The notes: generated from the sequence alone by a model not told the origin. A stretch of 39,379 bases of DNA from Pseudomonadota bacterium (GCA_021830925.1 JAKBNS010000139.1:1-39379); one strand, 5' to 3'; shown: positions 18,578-29,387, counted from the first letter of the stretch. Numbers and translations: made by a program.

Positions 18578-20505
18578 TCCGCCTGCAGGGCTTGAGCCTG
18601 CGCCGCGGCGCCAAGGTCGTGCTCGACGAGGCCGAGCTGACCGTGCAGACGGGCGAGAAGGTGGGCCTGGTGGGGGCCAACGGAGCCGGCAAGTCCTCGC
18701 TGTTCGGCTTGCTGCTGGGCCAGTTGATCGAGGATGGCGGCACGCTGGAATTCCCGGCCCACTGGCGTGTCGCATCGGTGGCGCAGCAGGTGCCGGACGA
18801 GGATTGCGAGGCCGCCGAGTTCGTCTGCCGCGGCGACGCCGCGCTGCAGGAAGCGCTGCGCGCCAGCCGCGAGGCCGAGCGGGACGGGGACGCGCAGCGC
18901 ATCGCCGCCGCGGCCGAGGCGCTGGAACTCGCTCAGGCCTACAGCGCGCGTGCGCGCGCCGAGGCGCTGCTGCTGGGCCTGGGCTTCGCGCAAGGGGCGC
19001 TGCAGCAGCCGGTGCGCAGTTTCTCCGGCGGCTGGCGCATGCGCCTGGCGCTGGCCCAGGCGCTGTTCCAGCCCAGCGACTGCATGCTGCTGGACGAGCC
19101 CACCAACCACCTCGACCTGGATGCGCTGGTGTGGCTGGAAAGCTGGCTGGCGCGCTACCCCGGCACCTTGCTGGTGATTTCGCACGACCGCGAGTTCCTG
19201 GACGCGGTCACGCGCGTCACGGTGCATCTGGAGCAGGGGCGCCTGAGCCGCTACGCGGGCGGCTATACGGCCTTCGAGCAGCGCCGCGCCCAGGCTCTGA
19301 CCCAGCAGGCGGCGGCCTACACGCGCCAGCAGGCCGACATCGCGCGCCTGAATTCCTTCGTGGAGCGATTTCGCGCCAAGGCCACCAAGGCGCGCCAGGC
19401 GCAAAGCCGACTCAAGGCGCTGGAGCGCATGCAACTGCTGGCGCCGGTGGTGCTCAGCCACTCGCTGCAGTTCGAATTCCTGCAGCCGCAGCGCCAACCC
19501 CAGCAACTGCTGCGCGCGCGCACGCTGGAATGCGGCTTCGCGCCGGGCAGGCCGGTGCTGCGCGGGGTCGAGCTGGACGTGCTGGCCGGTGCGCGCATCG
19601 GCGTGCTCGGAGCCAACGGGCAGGGCAAGTCGACTCTGGTGAAGACCCTGGCGGGGGTGCTGGAGCCCCTGGTGGGCAGCCTGCATCCCGGCGAAGGCGT
19701 GGTGCTGGGCTACTTCGCGCAGCAGGAGATGGACGTGTTGCGCCCCGACGAGACGGCGATGCAGCACCTGCAGCGCCTGGCCCAGGGCAGCGAGCGCCCG
19801 GGCACCACGCAGGACTGGCGCGACTGGCTGGGGCGCTTCCAGTTCAGCGGCGAACTGGCCTCGCAGCCGGTGGGCACCATGTCCGGCGGCGAACGCGCGC
19901 GCCTGCTGCTCGCGCTGCTGGTGTGGCAGCGCCCCAACGTGCTGCTGCTGGACGAGCCGACCAATCACCTGGATCTGCCCACGCGCGAGGCGCTGAGTTT
20001 CGCGCTGCAGGAGTTCGGCGGCGCCATGCTGCTGGTGTCCCACGACCGCGCGCTGCTGCGCGCCGTGTGCGACGAGTACTGGCTGGTCGCCGACGGCGGC
20101 GTGCGGCCCTTCGACGGCGACCTGGACGACTATCAGCGCTGGGTGCTCGAGCGCGCGCGAGGGGCGGCGCGCGACGTCGCGGGCCAGCGCGCGGCCGATG
20201 ACGGCGATGGCGGGCAGGCGACGTCCGAGAACCGGCGCGAACAGCGCCGCCTGGCGGCGCGCCAGCGCGCCGAGCGCGACCGTCAGCTGGCGCCTCTGCG
20301 CCAGGCGCAGGAGGCGGCGCAGCGGCGCCTGGATGCGCTCGAGGCACGGCGCGGCGAGCTCGAACAGGCGCTGGCCGCGGCGTCGCCGAGCCCGGCCGAA
20401 CGCGCCGAGGCGGGGCGCGAACTCAAGCAGGTGCTGCAGGACATCGAGACCTGCGAGCAGCAGTGGCTGGATCTGGAGCAGCGGATGCAGGGCCTGCCGG
20501 GTTGA
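18574..20505 (+). CDS. ABC-F family ATPase, YheS-like
   Basis: Two ABC cassettes: GANGAGKSSL...FSGGWRMRLALAQAL...LLDEPTNHLDLD and GANGQGKSTL...MSGGERARLLLALL...LLDEPTNHLDLP; starts by ATGA overlap with prmB. Confidence 0.94.
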   Translation: MIRLQGLSLRRGAKVVLDEAELTVQTGEKVGLVGANGAGKSSLFGLLLGQLIEDGGTLEFPAHWRVASVAQQVPDEDCEAAEFVCRGDAALQEALRASREAERDGDAQRIAAAAEALELAQAYSARARAEALLLGLGFAQGALQQPVRSFSGGWRMRLALAQALFQPSDCMLLDEPTNHLDLDALVWLESWLARYPGTLLVISHDREFLDAVTRVTVHLEQGRLSRYAGGYTAFEQRRAQALTQQAAAYTRQQADIARLNSFVERFRAKATKARQAQSRLKALERMQLLAPVVLSHSLQFEFLQPQRQPQQLLRARTLECGFAPGRPVLRGVELDVLAGARIGVLGANGQGKSTLVKTLAGVLEPLVGSLHPGEGVVLGYFAQQEMDVLRPDETAMQHLQRLAQGSERPGTTQDWRDWLGRFQFSGELASQPVGTMSGGERARLLLALLVWQRPNVLLLDEPTNHLDLPTREALSFALQEFGGAMLLVSHDRALLRAVCDEYWLVADGGVRPFDGDLDDYQRWVLERARGAARDVAGQRAADDGDGGQATSENRREQRRLAARQRAERDRQLAPLRQAQEAAQRRLDALEARRGELEQALAAASPSPAERAEAGRELKQVLQDIETCEQQWLDLEQRMQGLPG

Positions 20506-20530
20506 ACGGCCGCATGCGGCGGTCGCCGGA

Positions 20531-21922
20531 TCAGGCCGCGGCCAGCTGGCGTCGGGTGACCCGCAGCAACAACCAGACGATGGCCGTCGCGGCCAGCGCG
20601 ATGCCGGCGCAATAGGCGGTCCAGAACCCGGCCGCCCCTTGCAGCGCCGGCGGGCTCAGCCCGGTGAGGTCCAGGCCCAGCACGCAACCGCCCGTCAGGC
20701 CCACGCCCCAAAGCGCCAGCGCGTACATGGCGCCGGGCAGGGCGGCCACGTGCCAGGAGCGCAGCGCGAAGGCGCTGCAGGCCTGCAGCGCGTCGAACAC
20801 CTGATAGGCCGCGACGAGAGCCAGCAGGTGCGCCGCCACCGCGGCCACGCGCGGATCGCTGCTGTACCAGGCGGCGATGGGCCCGCGCAGCAGCAGCAGG
20901 CTCAGCGCCGCACCCGCCGACACCAGGGCGGCCGCCGCGACGCCGCTCCAGGCCGCGCGCACGGCGCCGCGCGCATGGGCCGCGCCGAGCTGGCGCGCCA
21001 CCATGGAGCCGGTGGCGATGGACATGGACAAGGGCAGCATGTACAGCACCGTGGCCACGCTGATCGCTACCTGGTGCGCCGCGAGTTGCACGTTGCCGGT
21101 GCGGGCGATGAACAGGGCCATGCCGGTGAAGGAGGACACGTCCACCATGACCGTGGCGCCGATGGGCACGCCCAGGCGCAGCAGGCCGAGCAGTTCACGC
21201 GGGTGAGGCGGATCGAAACTGCGCAGCGCGCGCAAGGCGCGCAGCGCGGCATCGCTCCCGTGCTGCCGCCAGGCGCCGGCCAGCAGCAGCCACTGGGTGA
21301 TGACGGTGGCGGTGGCGCAGCCCAGCGCGCCGTGGTCGGCCAGGCCATGCAGGCCGAGCCCCGAGGGCGCGACCAGCAGCGCGTTGAGCAGCAGCTTGCA
21401 GCCCAGGCCCAGCGCCTGCTGCACGGTCACCAGCATGGGGCGCCCGATGGCCTGCCCCAGCGCGACGTGAATGCGGTAGAGCATGGCCGCCGGCAGGCCC
21501 AGCGCCAGCACGCGCAGGTAGCTCACGGGCAGCGCCGCATCGCGGCTGCCGGTCAGGCGCAGCAGGGGTTGCGGCCACAGCAGCAGCAGGCAGCCCAGCA
21601 GCGCGAGCATCGCGGCCAGCCACAGTCCCTGGCGGAACACGCCGGCCACGCGCTCGGGCCGCGCCGCGCCGACCTCGCGACCCAGCGCCGGTAGCAGTGC
21701 CTGGGTCACGCCGTCGAGGGCCAGCCAGGTGGTCATGTACAGCGCCTGGCCGAGGGCGAGCGTGGCCAGCCCCAGGGTGTCGCCCGCGCGACCCAGCATG
21801 ACCGTGTCGGCCACGCCGAAGCCGACCACGGCCAACTGGCCCGCGAACACGGCGCCGGCCAGGCGCAGCAGTTCGCGCACCTGACCGAGGGCCGGCCCGT
21901 GCGCCTCAGCGCCGCGGGTCAT
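20531..21922 (-). CDS. MATE family efflux/MOP superfamily transporter
   Basis: Multi-TM: LRLAGAVFAGQLAVVGFGVADTVMLGRAGDTLGLATLALGQALY...; MATE duplicated 6-TM pattern; ATG at 21922. Confidence 0.9.
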   Translation of the reverse strand: MTRGAEAHGPALGQVRELLRLAGAVFAGQLAVVGFGVADTVMLGRAGDTLGLATLALGQALYMTTWLALDGVTQALLPALGREVGAARPERVAGVFRQGLWLAAMLALLGCLLLLWPQPLLRLTGSRDAALPVSYLRVLALGLPAAMLYRIHVALGQAIGRPMLVTVQQALGLGCKLLLNALLVAPSGLGLHGLADHGALGCATATVITQWLLLAGAWRQHGSDAALRALRALRSFDPPHPRELLGLLRLGVPIGATVMVDVSSFTGMALFIARTGNVQLAAHQVAISVATVLYMLPLSMSIATGSMVARQLGAAHARGAVRAAWSGVAAAALVSAGAALSLLLLRGPIAAWYSSDPRVAAVAAHLLALVAAYQVFDALQACSAFALRSWHVAALPGAMYALALWGVGLTGGCVLGLDLTGLSPPALQGAAGFWTAYCAGIALAATAIVWLLLRVTRRQLAAA

Positions 21923-23603
21923 CGCGGCGCCACAGGCGCAGCAGTTCGTCGTTCTCGCCCGGCCGGTGGCCGGACCAGAGCAGTTTTCCGTGCACCGGCC
22001 ACGGCAGGCCATCCCCGCGCGTGAGGGTCAGCACGTAGGGGGTGCGCCAGGACTCGGGCCATGCGCCCGGCACGAAATGCGCGCCGCTCCAGTAGCCGAG
22101 CAGCCCCTGCTGCGAGGGGTTCAGGCCCAGCGTCTGCACCCGCGGCGCCGGCCCGGCTCCGTGTTCGCGCAAGGCCTGGCCCACCTGTTCGCCCAGCGGC
22201 CGGTAGCTGCTGGCATAGTCGAGCACCGGCAGCCACAGCGTGCCCATCAGCACCCACACCAGGGTGACGCCGCCGGCCGACAGCACCATGCCCTTCCAGA
22301 TCGGGTGACGGTGGCGCCCGGCACGCCAGGCGGCCACCGCCGCCCAGGCCCCGGTGGCGAGCAGCGCCAGCAGCACGGGAATCGGTCGCAGGTGCGCGTG
22401 ATAGCCCGGCGCCAGACGCGCGATGTTGGCGGCGGGATGCGCGGGCTCGCCGGTCTGCAACGCGATCCACAGCAGCCACACCACGAAGGCGAGCAGGCTG
22501 AAGAACATCAGCGCGAACCAGTCCAGCGCGGCCAGGCTGCCGCGGCGCATGACCGGAAGCGCCAGCGAGCCCAGCACGGCGGCCGCCGGCAGCACCAGCA
22601 GCAGCGGCGCGCTGCCCGAACTGCTGAGAAAGGCCGAGAACAGGCACAGCAGGCCGAGCGCCAGGGGCGCCAGCACATGCCAGGCGCCGAGCGAGGCGCG
22701 CCAGCGCCAGACGGCCCAGCAGGTCAACGGCCAGGCGGGCCACAGGAACCAGGCGAGCACCCCCAGCAGGTGCTGGGCCGAGGTCAGCGTGGGCAGGCGC
22801 GCCGCGGTGGCCCCATGCAGGTGCCACAACACCGCCGCGCAGACGGCGATGCACGGGATCAGGGCCAGCGCCGGCGCGGTGCGTGCTCCGCGCAGTGCAG
22901 GCAGCGGCAGCAGCACCGCGACCAGCAGCGCGGCAAACAGCGCCAGCCAGGGCGCGCCGCCGAAGGCCAGCGCGAGCAGCCCGAGACCCAGCGCCGCGCT
23001 GGCTCGCGCCGCACGCCTGGGCAGCAGCGCCAGGCCGAGCAGCAGGCTGCCGATCCCGGCCAGTTGCACCAGTGCAGGCGTGGTTTCGTGGCCGCGCACC
23101 AGCAGCCCCAGGCAGGCCAGCAGGCTGAGCAGCGCGCCGTCGGCCATCGCGCGCGCATAGTCCTTGCGCGCGATGGGCTCGCCGAAGGCCGGTTGCACGG
23201 GCTGGGCTTCGTCGCGCAGCGCGAGCTGGTAGGCCGCGTGCCACACCTGGCCCAGGCAGGCCGCCAGCAACAGCATGAAGGGCAGGCGCGTGGCCGCGGG
23301 CGCGCCGAACCAGCCGGCGAAGGCCTTCAGCGCCAGCGCGCCCAGCCAGTACGCGATCCAGCCGCCGCTGACCGCATGGCCCCACAGCGTGGGCTCCAGC
23401 CAGGCAGAGTGGCCCTGCGCGATCTGCCAGGCCACGCCGAAGGTCTGCCCGTCGCCGGTCCACGGATCGCGGCCCACGAAACCCGGCAGCACATAGGCCG
23501 CGCACAGCAGCCACAGCGGCCAGCGCGGCAGGCGAGCCACGCTTTCGCTGCTCACCACCGGGCGGGGCGCAGGCGCACGCGGGGTTTCGGCGGGGGAGTT
23601 CAT
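21906..23603 (-). CDS. Polytopic membrane protein, GT-C/ArnT-like glycosyltransferase candidate
   Basis: Many TM helices with N-terminal luminal-loop-like GFVGRDPWTGDGQTFGVAWQIAQGHSAWLEPTLWG and soluble C-terminal domain; 17-bp overlap with the MATE gene. Confidence 0.65.
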   Translation of the reverse strand: MNSPAETPRAPAPRPVVSSESVARLPRWPLWLLCAAYVLPGFVGRDPWTGDGQTFGVAWQIAQGHSAWLEPTLWGHAVSGGWIAYWLGALALKAFAGWFGAPAATRLPFMLLLAACLGQVWHAAYQLALRDEAQPVQPAFGEPIARKDYARAMADGALLSLLACLGLLVRGHETTPALVQLAGIGSLLLGLALLPRRAARASAALGLGLLALAFGGAPWLALFAALLVAVLLPLPALRGARTAPALALIPCIAVCAAVLWHLHGATAARLPTLTSAQHLLGVLAWFLWPAWPLTCWAVWRWRASLGAWHVLAPLALGLLCLFSAFLSSSGSAPLLLVLPAAAVLGSLALPVMRRGSLAALDWFALMFFSLLAFVVWLLWIALQTGEPAHPAANIARLAPGYHAHLRPIPVLLALLATGAWAAVAAWRAGRHRHPIWKGMVLSAGGVTLVWVLMGTLWLPVLDYASSYRPLGEQVGQALREHGAGPAPRVQTLGLNPSQQGLLGYWSGAHFVPGAWPESWRTPYVLTLTRGDGLPWPVHGKLLWSGHRPGENDELLRLWRRDDPRR

Positions 23604-23630
23604 CGGGTCGGGCTGAGAAGAGGGATCGGC

Positions 23631-23659
23631 CAAACAAAACGGGCAGCCAGGCTGCCCGT
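23631..23659 (-). terminator. Intrinsic terminator downstream of rpmE2
   Basis: Perfect 9-bp inverted repeat ACGGGCAGC-CAG-GCTGCCCGT (23639-23659); on the minus strand followed by TTTGTTTG. Confidence 0.85.
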
Positions 23660-23706
23660 CGGATTCCCCAGAGGGACGGGCCGGCCGGAGCCGGTCCCGC
23701 GGTACC

Positions 23707-23976
23707 TCACTTCTTGCTGCCGGCCGCTGCCGCGCGAGCGAACTTCTGGCGGAACTTGTCGACGCGACCGCCCAGCGAGTCGATGCTCTTCTGGGTTCCG
23801 GTGTAGAAAGGGTGCGACTCCGACGAGGTGTCCAGCTTGAACAGCGGCAGCTCGCGGCCGTCGTCCATGGTCACGGTCTCGCGCGTGGCGGCGGTCGAAG
23901 GGATGACGAACTTCGAACCGTTGGACAGGTCGACGAAGCAAACGTCGCGGTATTCGGGGTGGATGCCAGGTTTCAT
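23707..23976 (-). CDS. rpmE2: 50S ribosomal protein L31 type B
   Basis: [79 protein letters not shown]. Confidence 0.97.
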   Translation of the reverse strand: MKPGIHPEYRDVCFVDLSNGSKFVIPSTAATRETVTMDDGRELPLFKLDTSSESHPFYTGTQKSIDSLGGRVDKFRQKFARAAAAGSKK

Positions 23977-24052
23977 GGTGGGTTTCCGAAAATGTGCGGC
24001 CAGCCGCAGCGCAACCATGCAGCGCGGTCGCTGTACTTAGCCAAAGAGGAGC

Positions 24053-24061
24053 ATTATCGCA
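24053..24061 (-). promoter_or_regulatory. Candidate extended -10 promoter for rpmE2 in the rho/rpmE2 spacer
   Basis: Minus strand TGCGATAAT in the spacer between the rho stop (24077) and the rpmE2 start (23976); -35 weak. Confidence 0.4.
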
Positions 24062-24076
24062 CGAATGGGCGCGACC

Positions 24077-25339
<1,263 letters not shown>

Positions 25340-25734
25340 GGCGGGGTTTGGCGAGAAATTCGGGGATGCGCGAACGGGAATCGGCTGCGGGGTTCCGGGG
25401 ATCGCGCCGCTTGCCCTGCGAGGCGCGGCGTGCGGATCCGGGAGGGACTGGCGATCGGGGAGGAGGGGAATGCGGCTTGCGGGCCGCATGCAAAGCGGAA
25501 TCTGTTCGCTTCGAGTGAACCGCCGGCGTGCGCGCCATGTCGTGCATGGGCCGCCTTGCCGGCGTGTTCGAGATCATGGGGTGCGGCCCGCATCCGGCAG
25601 GCCGGGCGCGCCTCTCGCGGCTCGCCCGTCCCTTCGGCGGGTCCTGCGCCGCGGCCGTGCTCGGCACGCCTGCGGCTTCACGGGCGCGGAGCCTGCCGGG
25701 TCGAGACCCGCGGGCATCCGTGCCTGCGAACGAA

Positions 25735-26061
25735 TTATATATTCGCGTCGAGGAAGGAAGTCAGTTGCGACTTGGACAGCGCGCCGACCTTGGTCGCCGC
25801 GACCTCGCCGCCCTTGAACAGCATCAGCGTGGGAATGCCGCGAATGCCGTACTTGGCGGGCACGTTGCGGTTCTCGTCGACATTGACTTTCATGATCTGC
25901 AGCCGGCCCTGGTATTCGCCGGCGATCTCGTCCAGGATCGGCGCCACCATGCGGCAGGGGCCGCACCATTCCGCCCAGTAGTCGATGAGCACGGGGGTCG
26001 ACGACTTCAGCACGTCCTGTTCGAAGGACGCATCGGTGGTGTGTTTGATCAGGTCGCTCAT
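25735..26061 (-). CDS. trxA: Thioredoxin
   Basis: [85 protein letters not shown]. Confidence 0.98.
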   Translation of the reverse strand: MSDLIKHTTDASFEQDVLKSSTPVLIDYWAEWCGPCRMVAPILDEIAGEYQGRLQIMKVNVDENRNVPAKYGIRGIPTLMLFKGGEVAATKVGALSKSQLTSFLDANI

Positions 26062-26221
26062 GAAAGTTCCAGGTCTCAGCACGATTCCGTCCGCGACGGC
26101 ACGACGAAACTCGGCAATTCGCACAGCCTCTATTTAACTCCGAATCCGGAATCCGGGTTTCGTGCGGCGTGCGCCGGATCGCGGCGCCTTCACCGACGAA
26201 GGCCATGGAAGGGGGAGGGGT

Positions 26222-26319
26222 GACGAGCCGTACCCCCGGCACTTGCGGGAAACGGCTGTGGCTGCTCCGTTCCCGGCCTGACCAGGTTCACCGCGCCGCA
26301 ATGCGGGGCGGCCCGTCGG
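26222..26319 (-). ncRNA. ffs: 4.5S signal recognition particle RNA (small bacterial SRP RNA)
   Basis: Minus strand GACGGGCCGCCCCGC...GGTGAACCTGGTCAGGCCGGGAACGGAGCAGCCACAGCC...CGGCTCGTC; GGTCAGG...GGAA...AGCAGCC SRP helix 8 motif with a GGAA tetraloop closed by G-C; terminal ACGGGCCG/CGGCTCGT pairing. Ends approximate. Confidence 0.9.
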
Positions 26320-26324
26320 GGTCT

Positions 26325-26330
26325 ATTGTA
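26325..26330 (-). promoter_or_regulatory. Candidate -10 box of ffs (TACAAT)
   Basis: Minus strand TACAAT followed 6-8 nt later by the predicted 5' end of the SRP RNA. Confidence 0.6.
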
Positions 26331-26365
26331 AGCATGCCGCACGGTTGCGTGCGTCGGGGGCCCCT

Positions 26366-26371
26366 TACAAT
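26366..26371 (+). promoter_or_regulatory. Candidate -10 box of dnaX (TACAAT)
   Basis: Plus strand TACAAT ends 7 nt before the dnaX ATG at 26379. Confidence 0.5.
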
Positions 26372-26378
26372 CCCCTCC

Positions 26379-28298
26379 ATGTCGAGTACCGTGCTGGCGC
26401 GCAAGTGGCGCCCCAAGACCTTCGCCACCCTGGTCGGGCAGGACCACGTGGTGCGCGCGCTCACCCATGCGCTGCAACGCCGGCGCCTGCACCATGCCTA
26501 TCTGTTCACCGGCACGCGCGGCGTGGGCAAGACCACCATCGCGCGCATCCTGGCCAAGTCGCTGAATTGCACCGGAGCCGACGGGCAGGGCGACATCACC
26601 GCCGAACCCTGCGGCGTGTGCCCTTCGTGCACGGAGATCGACGCCGGTCGTTTCGTCGACTACATCGAACTCGACGCCGCATCCAACCGAGGCGTGGACG
26701 ACATGACGCGCCTGCTCGAGCAGGCGGTCTACAAGCCGACGGCCGGGCGCTTCAAGGTCTACATGATCGACGAAGTGCACATGCTGTCGAACCACGCGTT
26801 CAACGCCATGCTGAAGACCCTCGAGGAGCCTCCGCAGCAGGTGATGTTCGTGCTCGCCACCACCGACCCGCAGAAGGTGCCGGTGACGGTGCTCAGCCGC
26901 TGTCTGCAGTTCGCGCTCAAGTCGGTGCCCCCGGCGGCCGTGGCCGGGCATCTGCAGCAGGTGCTGGGCGCCGAGGGCGTGGAGTTCGAGGCCGCGGCGC
27001 TGCAGGCGCTGGGCCGCGCGGCGCGCGGTTCGATGCGCGATGCGCTGTCGCTGACCGACCAGGCCATCGCCTTCGACGCCGGGCGGGTGAGTGTCGACGG
27101 CGTGCGCCAGATGCTCGGCGCCGTCGATTCAGGCTATCTGTTCGACCTGCTGCGCGCGCTCGCCCGCAGCGACGCGCAGGCGCTGCTCGAACTGGCCGAG
27201 ACCATGGATCAGCGCGCGCTGTCGCTGCCGCAGGCGCTGGAAGACCTGGCCGCGCTGCTGCAGCGCCTGGCCGTGCTGCAGGTGCTGCCGCAAAGCCTGG
27301 ACGAGAGCGATCCCGACGCGGCCGCGTTGCGCGAGTTGGCCGCCGCCTTGTCGCCGGAGAGCCTGCAACTGACCTACAGCATGGTGCTGCAGGGGCGCGG
27401 CGAACTGGGCCTGGCCCCGGACGCGCTGTGCGGCTTCAGCATGGTGCTGCTGCGCCTGCTGTCCTTCGCCCCGGTGGCCACGGCGCGCGCCGCGCGGGGA
27501 CTCGACGCACTGGATCGATCGGGTTCGCGTGCGCACGGCGACGCCCCCACGCCGCGCACTCCGGCCGGCGCGCCGCAGGCGCAGTCGGTGCGACAGGGCG
27601 AGGCGGAGGCTGTCCCCGCGCGCCGCGCCGCGCCCGAGGCGACGCCGTCCGCGCAGGCGGAAGCGGAACCCGAACCCGAACCCGAGCCTGCGCGCGGGCT
27701 CGCCGCGGACGCCGGCGCGCAGCCGATTCGGGCGCATGCGGACGGTCCCGGGGCCGGGGACGATTCCGGACACGGGTCCGCAGGCGCGGACGTGCATGAA
27801 CCCGTACACGAGGCCGCTGAGGCCTCGGATGCGAACGCGCCCGAGGCCTCGCGCGCGCCATCTCCGGTGTCCGTGCCGGGGGCCGCGGAGGTGGAGCCCG
27901 GGGCGCTCGTCGGGCGGCTGGGCGAGGTGGGGGATTGGCCCGAGTTGGCGCGCGAGCTGCCGCTGGTGGCGCTGGCGCGCAGCCTGGCGCTGCAAAGCGA
28001 ATGGGTGGGCGTGCGGGAGGGTGCGTGGGTCTTGCGCGTGCCCAGCGAGCAATACACCCGCGCCGGAGCGCTGGAGCGCGTGCAGGCCGCACTCTCCGAT
28101 CGTTTCGGGCGCGGGATCGAACTGCGCGTGGAGGTGGGGGCGGTGCGCGACACCGCGCATCTGCGCGCGGCGGCGCTGCGCGCGCAGCGCCAGCAGGAAG
28201 CCGAGCAGGCCATCGCCGCCGATCCGCTGGTGCGTCAGCTGGTCGACGAACTGGGGGCGCAGATCGTGCCCGGCTCGGTGCGTCCGCTGGACGCGTGA
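26379..28298 (+). CDS. dnaX: DNA polymerase III subunits gamma/tau
   Basis: MSSTVLARKWRPKTFATLVGQDHVVRALTHALQRRRLHHAYLFTGTRGVGKTTIARILAKSLNC...; Cys zinc module; ATG at 26379. Confidence 0.97.
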   Translation: MSSTVLARKWRPKTFATLVGQDHVVRALTHALQRRRLHHAYLFTGTRGVGKTTIARILAKSLNCTGADGQGDITAEPCGVCPSCTEIDAGRFVDYIELDAASNRGVDDMTRLLEQAVYKPTAGRFKVYMIDEVHMLSNHAFNAMLKTLEEPPQQVMFVLATTDPQKVPVTVLSRCLQFALKSVPPAAVAGHLQQVLGAEGVEFEAAALQALGRAARGSMRDALSLTDQAIAFDAGRVSVDGVRQMLGAVDSGYLFDLLRALARSDAQALLELAETMDQRALSLPQALEDLAALLQRLAVLQVLPQSLDESDPDAAALRELAAALSPESLQLTYSMVLQGRGELGLAPDALCGFSMVLLRLLSFAPVATARAARGLDALDRSGSRAHGDAPTPRTPAGAPQAQSVRQGEAEAVPARRAAPEATPSAQAEAEPEPEPEPARGLAADAGAQPIRAHADGPGAGDDSGHGSAGADVHEPVHEAAEASDANAPEASRAPSPVSVPGAAEVEPGALVGRLGEVGDWPELARELPLVALARSLALQSEWVGVREGAWVLRVPSEQYTRAGALERVQAALSDRFGRGIELRVEVGAVRDTAHLRAAALRAQRQQEAEQAIAADPLVRQLVDELGAQIVPGSVRPLDA

Positions 28299-28388
28299 TG
28301 CGATTCATGGCGTCGTCCCGGCGCGCCGGGGCGGCATTTCTTCGCGGCCGACGGCGCCGCAGCGAACATTCCGGACTCAGGAGTTTTC

Positions 28389-28718
28389 ATGTTCAACAAG
28401 GGACAACTGTCGGGCCTGATGAAGCAGGCCCAGGCGATGCAGGACAACATCAAGCGCGTGCAGGAGGAACTCGGGCGCATCGAGGTCGAGGGCCAGTCGG
28501 GCGCCGGCCTGGTGAAGGTGCTGATGAGCTGCAAGCACGAGGTGCGCCGGGTGAGCATCGACCCCAGCCTGCTGGGCGAGGATCGGGACATGCTGGAGGA
28601 CCTGGTGGCGGCCGCGTTCAATGACGGGCTGCGCCGGGCCGAAGCCACCGCGCAGGAGAAGATGTCCGCCGCCACCGCCGGCATGCCGCTGCCTCCGGGC
28701 ATGAAGCTGCCGTTCTGA
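28389..28718 (+). CDS. ybaB: YbaB/EbfC family nucleoid-associated protein
   Basis: [62 protein letters not shown]; located between dnaX and recR. Confidence 0.96.
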   Translation: MFNKGQLSGLMKQAQAMQDNIKRVQEELGRIEVEGQSGAGLVKVLMSCKHEVRRVSIDPSLLGEDRDMLEDLVAAAFNDGLRRAEATAQEKMSAATAGMPLPPGMKLPF

Positions 28719-28772
28719 TCCCGGCGCGGCCGCGCGCATCCCGCAACGCCTCGCCTCAGCCCGGAGATCCCC

Positions 28773-29387
28773 TTGAATCATCCGCAGGCCCCCACGCAAG
28801 TGCCGGCCCTCGACGCGCTGGTGGACGCGCTGCGCGCCTTGCCCGGCGTCGGGCCGAAGACCGCGGCGCGCATGGCCTATCACCTGCTGCAGCACGATCG
28901 CGAGGCGGCCGAGGCGCTGCAACTCTCGCTGCAGCGCGCGCTGCAGGCGATCCGGCGCTGCGCCATGTGCAACACCTACACCGAGTCGGACATCTGTGCC
29001 ACCTGTTCCGACCCGCGCCGCGACCGGCGCCTGCTGTGCATCGTCGAGACTCCGGCCGACCAGGCGGCGGTGGAACAGTCGATGGGCTACCGCGGTCTGT
29101 ACTTCGTGTTGATGGGCCGGCTCAGCCCGCTGGACGGCATGGGGCCGAAGGACATCGGGCTGGATCGCCTGGTGCAGCGCCTGCAAGGGGACGTGGTGGA
29201 GGAGATCATCCTGGCCACGAATTTCACCAACGAGGGCGAGGCCACGGCCCACGTGATCGCGGAAACCCTGCGGCCGCTGGACCTGCGCATCACCCGCCTG
29301 GCGCGCGGCGTGCCCTCGGGGGCCGAGCTCGAATACGTCGACCTCGGCACCATCGCTCGCGCCCTGGTCGACCGCCGCGGCGCCTGA
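28773..29387 (+). CDS. recR: Recombination protein RecR
   Basis: [27 protein letters not shown]; zinc finger [16 protein letters not shown]; Toprim region. TTG start after a GGAG. Confidence 0.96.
   Translation: MNHPQAPTQVPALDALVDALRALPGVGPKTAARMAYHLLQHDREAAEALQLSLQRALQAIRRCAMCNTYTESDICATCSDPRRDRRLLCIVETPADQAAVEQSMGYRGLYFVLMGRLSPLDGMGPKDIGLDRLVQRLQGDVVEEIILATNFTNEGEATAHVIAETLRPLDLRITRLARGVPSGAELEYVDLGTIARALVDRRGA

Noticed and set aside
20509-20520. Palindrome GCCGCATGCGGC between ABC-F and MATE genes
   Set aside because: 12-bp GC-rich palindrome with no supporting context; too short to argue for function.
25340-25489. 50-aa N-terminal extension of Rho
   Set aside because: [18 protein letters not shown] is the usual Rho start; the upstream part is C-rich and better read as leader RNA.
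26190-26951. 253-aa minus-strand ORF over ffs and the dnaX 5' end
   Set aside because: Overlaps a recognisable SRP RNA and lies antisense to dnaX; no protein motif.
26379-28298. Programmed frameshift in dnaX producing gamma
   Set aside because: No A-rich slippery heptamer (such as AAAAAAG) seen in the frame; only a GAACCC microsatellite coding for (EP)n near 27666-27689.
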